Positions 61,137 to 64,000 of a DNA stretch of 64,000 nt are shown in pieces; within the stretch, counting starts at the first letter, position 1; the number at the start of each line of letters is the position of its first letter. The position numbers and the translations under genes are program-made. The stretch comes from Nesterenkonia ebinurensis (GTDB lineage Bacteria > Actinomycetota > Actinomycetes > Actinomycetales > Micrococcaceae). The notes under the pieces were generated by a model that was not told where the DNA came from, did no database searches, and worked only from the letters and a program-made list of their open reading frames with translations. Location of the stretch: positions 18,402 to 82,401 of the forward strand of contig NZ_VWNF01000004.1 of assembly GCF_008711175.1 (NCBI RefSeq). Reading direction: 5' to 3'.

Positions 61137-62125
61137 TCAACTGGCACCCCTAGCTCCTCAAGGGCGCTCACGGTTCCCGGGTGAAGTTGAAATCCGGGGA
61201 ACTCTGCTGTGTTCTCTGCTGTTGAGTACTCCGCCGAAGGCAGCGCTGACTGCAGTTGGTCCTGGTGCTCAGCCAATGTGAGCGCCAGTCGCTCTGCGAC
61301 CTCATCGGGCATATCAGCTGGAACTACTGCATAGAACCATTGATCCAGCGTGGCTACCGCGTCTTCCTGCCCAGGGTAAGTCTCGGCTGGGATCTCGGAC
61401 TCAACCAGATCAAAGAATTCTTGGGTAACGCAGTCCCGAGTAAAGTCGTCCAGCTCGAGGAGTTCTGCCCCTCGATTCGACTCAAAGGCCTGAAGGAACG
61501 CAGCTGTGGGCCTCCCACCAAATCCTGTCCAAGCATCTATGGACCGATCCGTGAATGCTGCGGCCCCCTCGTCCTTCCCAATGTTCTGGACGTCGACGCT
61601 GTCCCCGACTCCAGCGCATTCCAGTACTGTAAGTGCCACTTCGGACTCAAGCGATCCAGTAATCCCGGTGACGATCGTTCTACCTTCAAGATCCTCTAGC
61701 GACTCGATTCCCGAATCCTGAGCAACGATTACGTGGAAAGGTGTGGAGATGCCAGCCCAGAGCGTCCTGATATTCGTTTCTTCGATGCTCTCTGGACCAG
61801 CCTCGTCCTCCGAGATCTGGATGAGGTCACTAACGGACGTCGTTCCGAAAGTTATAGACCCTGACTCCATATCAAGTGCATTCTGCTGCGTGCCACCCGC
61901 TTGCACACTAGTTTCCATCCCGAGTTCAGTATTGAATACGTGCGAAGCTGCGACTACCCAGTTGTAGAGTTCTCCACCTTGAGACGCCCCAACCAGGACC
62001 ATCCTGTTGAACTCGTCGGGGACCGTGGCCTCTGAGTCATCGGGATCGTCTGAGTCTGATCCGCAGGCTGTGATCAGAAGTGCAGCGAGGGCACCGAATG
62101 TGGTGATTCTTTTTGAGTTGAACAT
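61133..62125 (-). CDS. TAXI-family TRAP solute-binding lipoprotein
   Basis: Extracytoplasmic binding protein (330 aa). Signal peptide with lipobox ALLITACGSDSDD, then an acidic linker and the TAXI domain: VGASQGGELYNWVVAASHVFNTELGMETSVQAGGTQQNALDM and ALTVLECAGVG. The start at 62125 has GGAGG 8 bases upstream. It lies 23 bp after the IclR gene and is coupled to the fused permease. It fixes the substrate of the system; TAXI members take up carboxylates such as glutamate or dicarboxylates, so an organic acid is likely. Confidence 0.92.
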   Translation of the reverse strand: MFNSKRITTFGALAALLITACGSDSDDPDDSEATVPDEFNRMVLVGASQGGELYNWVVAASHVFNTELGMETSVQAGGTQQNALDMESGSITFGTTSVSDLIQISEDEAGPESIEETNIRTLWAGISTPFHVIVAQDSGIESLEDLEGRTIVTGITGSLESEVALTVLECAGVGDSVDVQNIGKDEGAAAFTDRSIDAWTGFGGRPTAAFLQAFESNRGAELLELDDFTRDCVTQEFFDLVESEIPAETYPGQEDAVATLDQWFYAVVPADMPDEVAERLALTLAEHQDQLQSALPSAEYSTAENTAEFPGFQLHPGTVSALEELGVPVE

Positions 62126-62148
62126 GACTTGTTCCTCCAGTTGGTGAT

Positions 62149-62892
62149 TCATCCTTGTTTGTCTGATGACTCTTGGTCTGGCAATCCGCTGCTTACCGCG
62201 TCTGCGCCTGCCACAAGCGCCTTGGCGATGTCAGAATCTAAGGAATCTGGAATCGTAGAAGTTGTTCCAATCAGACCGAGTACTGCTTCGAGGCGACTGC
62301 CTAGGTACACAGGTGCTGCTACCGTGCGGGTGCCCAGAGACGGATTCGTGTGGACATATACCGTGCCTGGGTTGTCTGGAACGGAGTCCAGTGCATGGGT
62401 ATTGCCATCGTTCGTACGGATGGTGAACCCATGTTCAAGGTAGATCTGTGACTGCGCTGCATTAGGCCCCAACCGGTAGCCAGTGCGTACCCGGACTGTG
62501 ACTGCGCGCTCAGAGTTGTCGTTCACCCGGACGACGACGGGTGACCCGCCGTCCCAAATTGATAGAACTGCGGTCTCCCCAGTAATCCTGACGAGCCGCT
62601 CCATAACAGGCTCGGCAGTGCTTATCAGGGGTAAGCCAGCCAGGGCCGCGCTGGCAAAGTTCAGAATCAATGTACCCAGCGAATAGTCCCCGCGGCTCTC
62701 ATCGTGCCTCAATAGTCCGGCACTTCGGAGTGCGGAGACGTACCGATACCCCGTTGCTTTGCTCAATCCCATTCGGGAGCTGATCTCTGTCATAGTCATT
62801 CGCGGCTCAGCCGTGGTGAACATGCGGAGGATTGCTGCCGCACGCTCAATTGATTGAATCCCATTCTTGCTATCCGGGTCTGAGTTCCGCAT
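62149..62892 (-). CDS. IclR-family transcriptional regulator
   Basis: Regulator of 247 aa. Winged HTH: IQSIERAAAILRMF, MTMTEISSRMGLSKATGYRYVSALRSAGLL; then the IclR effector domain with ETAVLSIWDGGSPVVVRV and GRS-like turns towards the end. The start at 62892 is chosen because a good promoter places the transcript start at this ATG; two earlier ATGs lie within the promoter. It is first in the catabolic operon and probably senses the imported acid or an intermediate. Confidence 0.9.
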   Translation of the reverse strand: MRNSDPDSKNGIQSIERAAAILRMFTTAEPRMTMTEISSRMGLSKATGYRYVSALRSAGLLRHDESRGDYSLGTLILNFASAALAGLPLISTAEPVMERLVRITGETAVLSIWDGGSPVVVRVNDNSERAVTVRVRTGYRLGPNAAQSQIYLEHGFTIRTNDGNTHALDSVPDNPGTVYVHTNPSLGTRTVAAPVYLGSRLEAVLGLIGTTSTIPDSLDSDIAKALVAGADAVSSGLPDQESSDKQG

Positions 62893-62927
62893 ACTTAGAC
62901 TGTATATGGTGATGTACATCACGTCAA
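62893..62927 (-). promoter_or_regulatory. Leaderless iclR promoter with a 14-bp palindrome
   Basis: Minus strand: TTGACG (62922-62927), 17-base spacer, TACAGT (62899-62904), 6 bases, ATG at 62892. The perfect palindrome GTGATGTACATCAC (62909-62922) fills most of the spacer, so a bound protein would block polymerase. No SD precedes the ATG. The likely binder is the IclR protein itself; the site also lies about 90 bp upstream of the divergent FAH gene. Confidence 0.65.
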
Positions 62928-63008
62928 CGGGGTCGGTGGGCGTCTAGTTCTCGCGATCATGAGAAACCTTCCGGCAAGAAACGCGCAGCACGAAGCGAAA
63001 GAAGCAGA

Positions 63009-63854
63009 ATGGACTCGAAACCACAATTTGTCGGAATTAAGTACCAGGGCACCGTCTGCGTCGCCATCAGAGACGAGCCGCGTCATGTACTCGGAATCCT
63101 GACTACTGTAGAAGAATTCTGGACGAACCCTAGGCACTGGTTTAGCCAGGCACCCCAAATTGTGCTTCCGCTCGACGAAGCGGAAATCGTTCCGCCTGTC
63201 CTTCCGTCGGCCCGAATCTTCTGCGTGGGACTGAACTATCACGACCATGTGACGGAAGGAAGCTATCGAGCTGAGACGGCCAACCGGTATCCCACAATAT
63301 TCGGCCGATGGCCGTCAACCCTGACCGTCTCCGGAACCGATGTGAAAGTCCCAAGGTACGAAGCTGGACTCGACTGGGAAGGAGAGGTAGCGGTCTGGAT
63401 TGGCGATCCTTTGGATAACTCCATTGTCGAGGAAGCGCGAACTTCGGTCGTTGCCTACTCTGTATTCAATGATCTCACTGCTCGAGTAGCACAGAAGCTA
63501 ACTAGTCAGTGGACGCTGGGCAAGAACGCCGACTCTTCGGGTCCGTTGGGACCCATGGTGCCCACGGACTCTACCGACGATCTCAACAAGGGGTTCCAGA
63601 TCACGACCACGGTAAATGATGCCGTAGTGCAAGATGGAAACACGTCAGACATGATTCATACCGCTCCGGAGACACTCGCATGGATTTCACGTTCTCTCAC
63701 CCTCAGGCCTGGCGATATCCTAGCCACTGGCACGCCATCCGGCGTGGGCTACGCAAGGTCTCCGCAATGGCTCCTAGAGGCCGGTGACCAAGTAAAAGTG
63801 GCGGTTGAGGGACTTGGGTCTGTAACGAACCGAATAGCTGGACCCGCGCGCTAG
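63009..63854 (+). CDS. Fumarylacetoacetate hydrolase family protein, copy 2
   Basis: FAH-fold enzyme (281 aa). Motifs are the standard ones: IFCVGLNYHDHVTEG, LDWEGEVAVWIG (two Glu metal ligands), VFNDLTARVAQ, WTLGKNADSSGPLGPMV, and LRPGDILATGTPSGVGYA. It diverges from the operon headed by iclR across 116 bp and is probably under the same regulator. It is closer to typical 2-oxo-acid hydrolases and hydratases of ring-cleavage pathways than copy 1. Exact substrate unknown. Confidence 0.88.
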   Translation: MDSKPQFVGIKYQGTVCVAIRDEPRHVLGILTTVEEFWTNPRHWFSQAPQIVLPLDEAEIVPPVLPSARIFCVGLNYHDHVTEGSYRAETANRYPTIFGRWPSTLTVSGTDVKVPRYEAGLDWEGEVAVWIGDPLDNSIVEEARTSVVAYSVFNDLTARVAQKLTSQWTLGKNADSSGPLGPMVPTDSTDDLNKGFQITTTVNDAVVQDGNTSDMIHTAPETLAWISRSLTLRPGDILATGTPSGVGYARSPQWLLEAGDQVKVAVEGLGSVTNRIAGPAR

Positions 63855-63891
63855 AAGCTCCGACGTTGCACTAAGAGCGTGCGCCGGTAGG

Positions 63892-64000
63892 TCATGGTTG
63901 GCGGGCTGGGCGGGTGTCCCATCGGTGGGTTGTCCAGGCGGTTCGGGTAAGGCATCGGATGATGATAGCGGCATTGGCCAAGGCGATCAGCGCGTTGATC
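63892..64000 (-). pseudogene. Partial transposase (C-terminal end), cut by window edge
   Basis: The minus frame is open from the window edge to a TGA at 63892-63894, reading INALIALANAAIIIRCL and then TRTAWTTHRWDTRPARQP. This Trp/Arg-rich ending resembles the C-terminus of IS5-type transposases. Only 35 residues are visible, so the element could be intact beyond the window. The bases 63855-63891 probably include its terminal end. The assignment rests on recollected resemblance. Confidence 0.4.

Overview
This window looks like the chromosome of a high-GC actinobacterium. The signs are a Ku plus three-domain LigD end-joining pair, a mycothiol-dependent maleylpyruvate-isomerase-type enzyme, a mycobacterial-LpdA-like flavoprotein, a MgtA-like mannosyltransferase and many promoters that put the start codon at the transcription start. 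The gene content and the acidic proteins fit the Micrococcaceae, perhaps near Nesterenkonia or Arthrobacter, but that placement is inference. Genes are packed tightly with many 4-bp overlaps. No stretch over 300 bases lacks a gene, and I found no rRNA, tRNA or CRISPR array.

Layout. 1-3.2 kb: ABC-2 exporter, histidine phosphatase, small lipoprotein. 3.2-7.6 kb: divergent Ku and LigD, then an alpha/beta hydrolase. 7.6-10.7 kb: DUF2975 plus HTH pair with a likely self-operator, PPK2 kinase, RmuC. 10.7-14.5 kb: three carriers (SLC13, MFS, TSUP). 14.6-18.3 kb: IspH and exonuclease VII (XseA, XseB). 18.3-20.8 kb: a tandem pair of aminotransferases. 21-26.3 kb: OpuAC-like lipoprotein, TPR protein, phosphotransferase, membrane protein. 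26.4-33.4 kb: LpdA-like flavoprotein, DUF885 protein, and a nucleoside-salvage run (purine phosphorylase, phosphohexomutase-family enzyme, DeoC). 33.4-38.9 kb: Mfd, VTT-like membrane protein, mannosyltransferase. 39-41.8 kb: a histidine kinase, NarL-type regulator and DUF4097 envelope operon. 41.9-46.4 kb: small accessory genes (DedA, MPI-type enzyme, DUF1905, APH(3')-like kinase, VapBC, thiamine-binding-like protein, PIG-L deacetylase). 46.4-49.6 kb: an XRE regulator facing a two-gene clpP operon in which one subunit lacks the catalytic serine, then a serpin lipoprotein. 49.6-55 kb: Ca2+/cation antiporter, DUF2505, Pth, L25/Ctc and acetoacetyl-CoA ligase.

From about 55 kb to the end the base composition drops visibly. 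Here lies one eight-gene minus-strand operon: IclR regulator, TAXI-type TRAP binding protein, fused TRAP permease, amidohydrolase, FAH-family hydrolase, HpaI-type aldolase, SnoaL-like protein and bicupin. A second FAH-family gene diverges from it, and what looks like the end of a transposase gene lies at the right edge. I read this as an acquired catabolic island. It imports an organic acid, opens an amide, imide or lactone bond, and ends in C-C cleavage, probably to a 2-oxo acid such as pyruvate. I cannot match the gene set to a named pathway. It is the best candidate for an undescribed system.

Other points of interest are a 72-bp dispersed hairpin repeat present twice, the Ser-to-Ala ClpP-like subunit, the serpin, the operator-like sites at the DUF2975, IclR, histidine-kinase and VapB promoters, and the recurring leaderless-promoter pattern.
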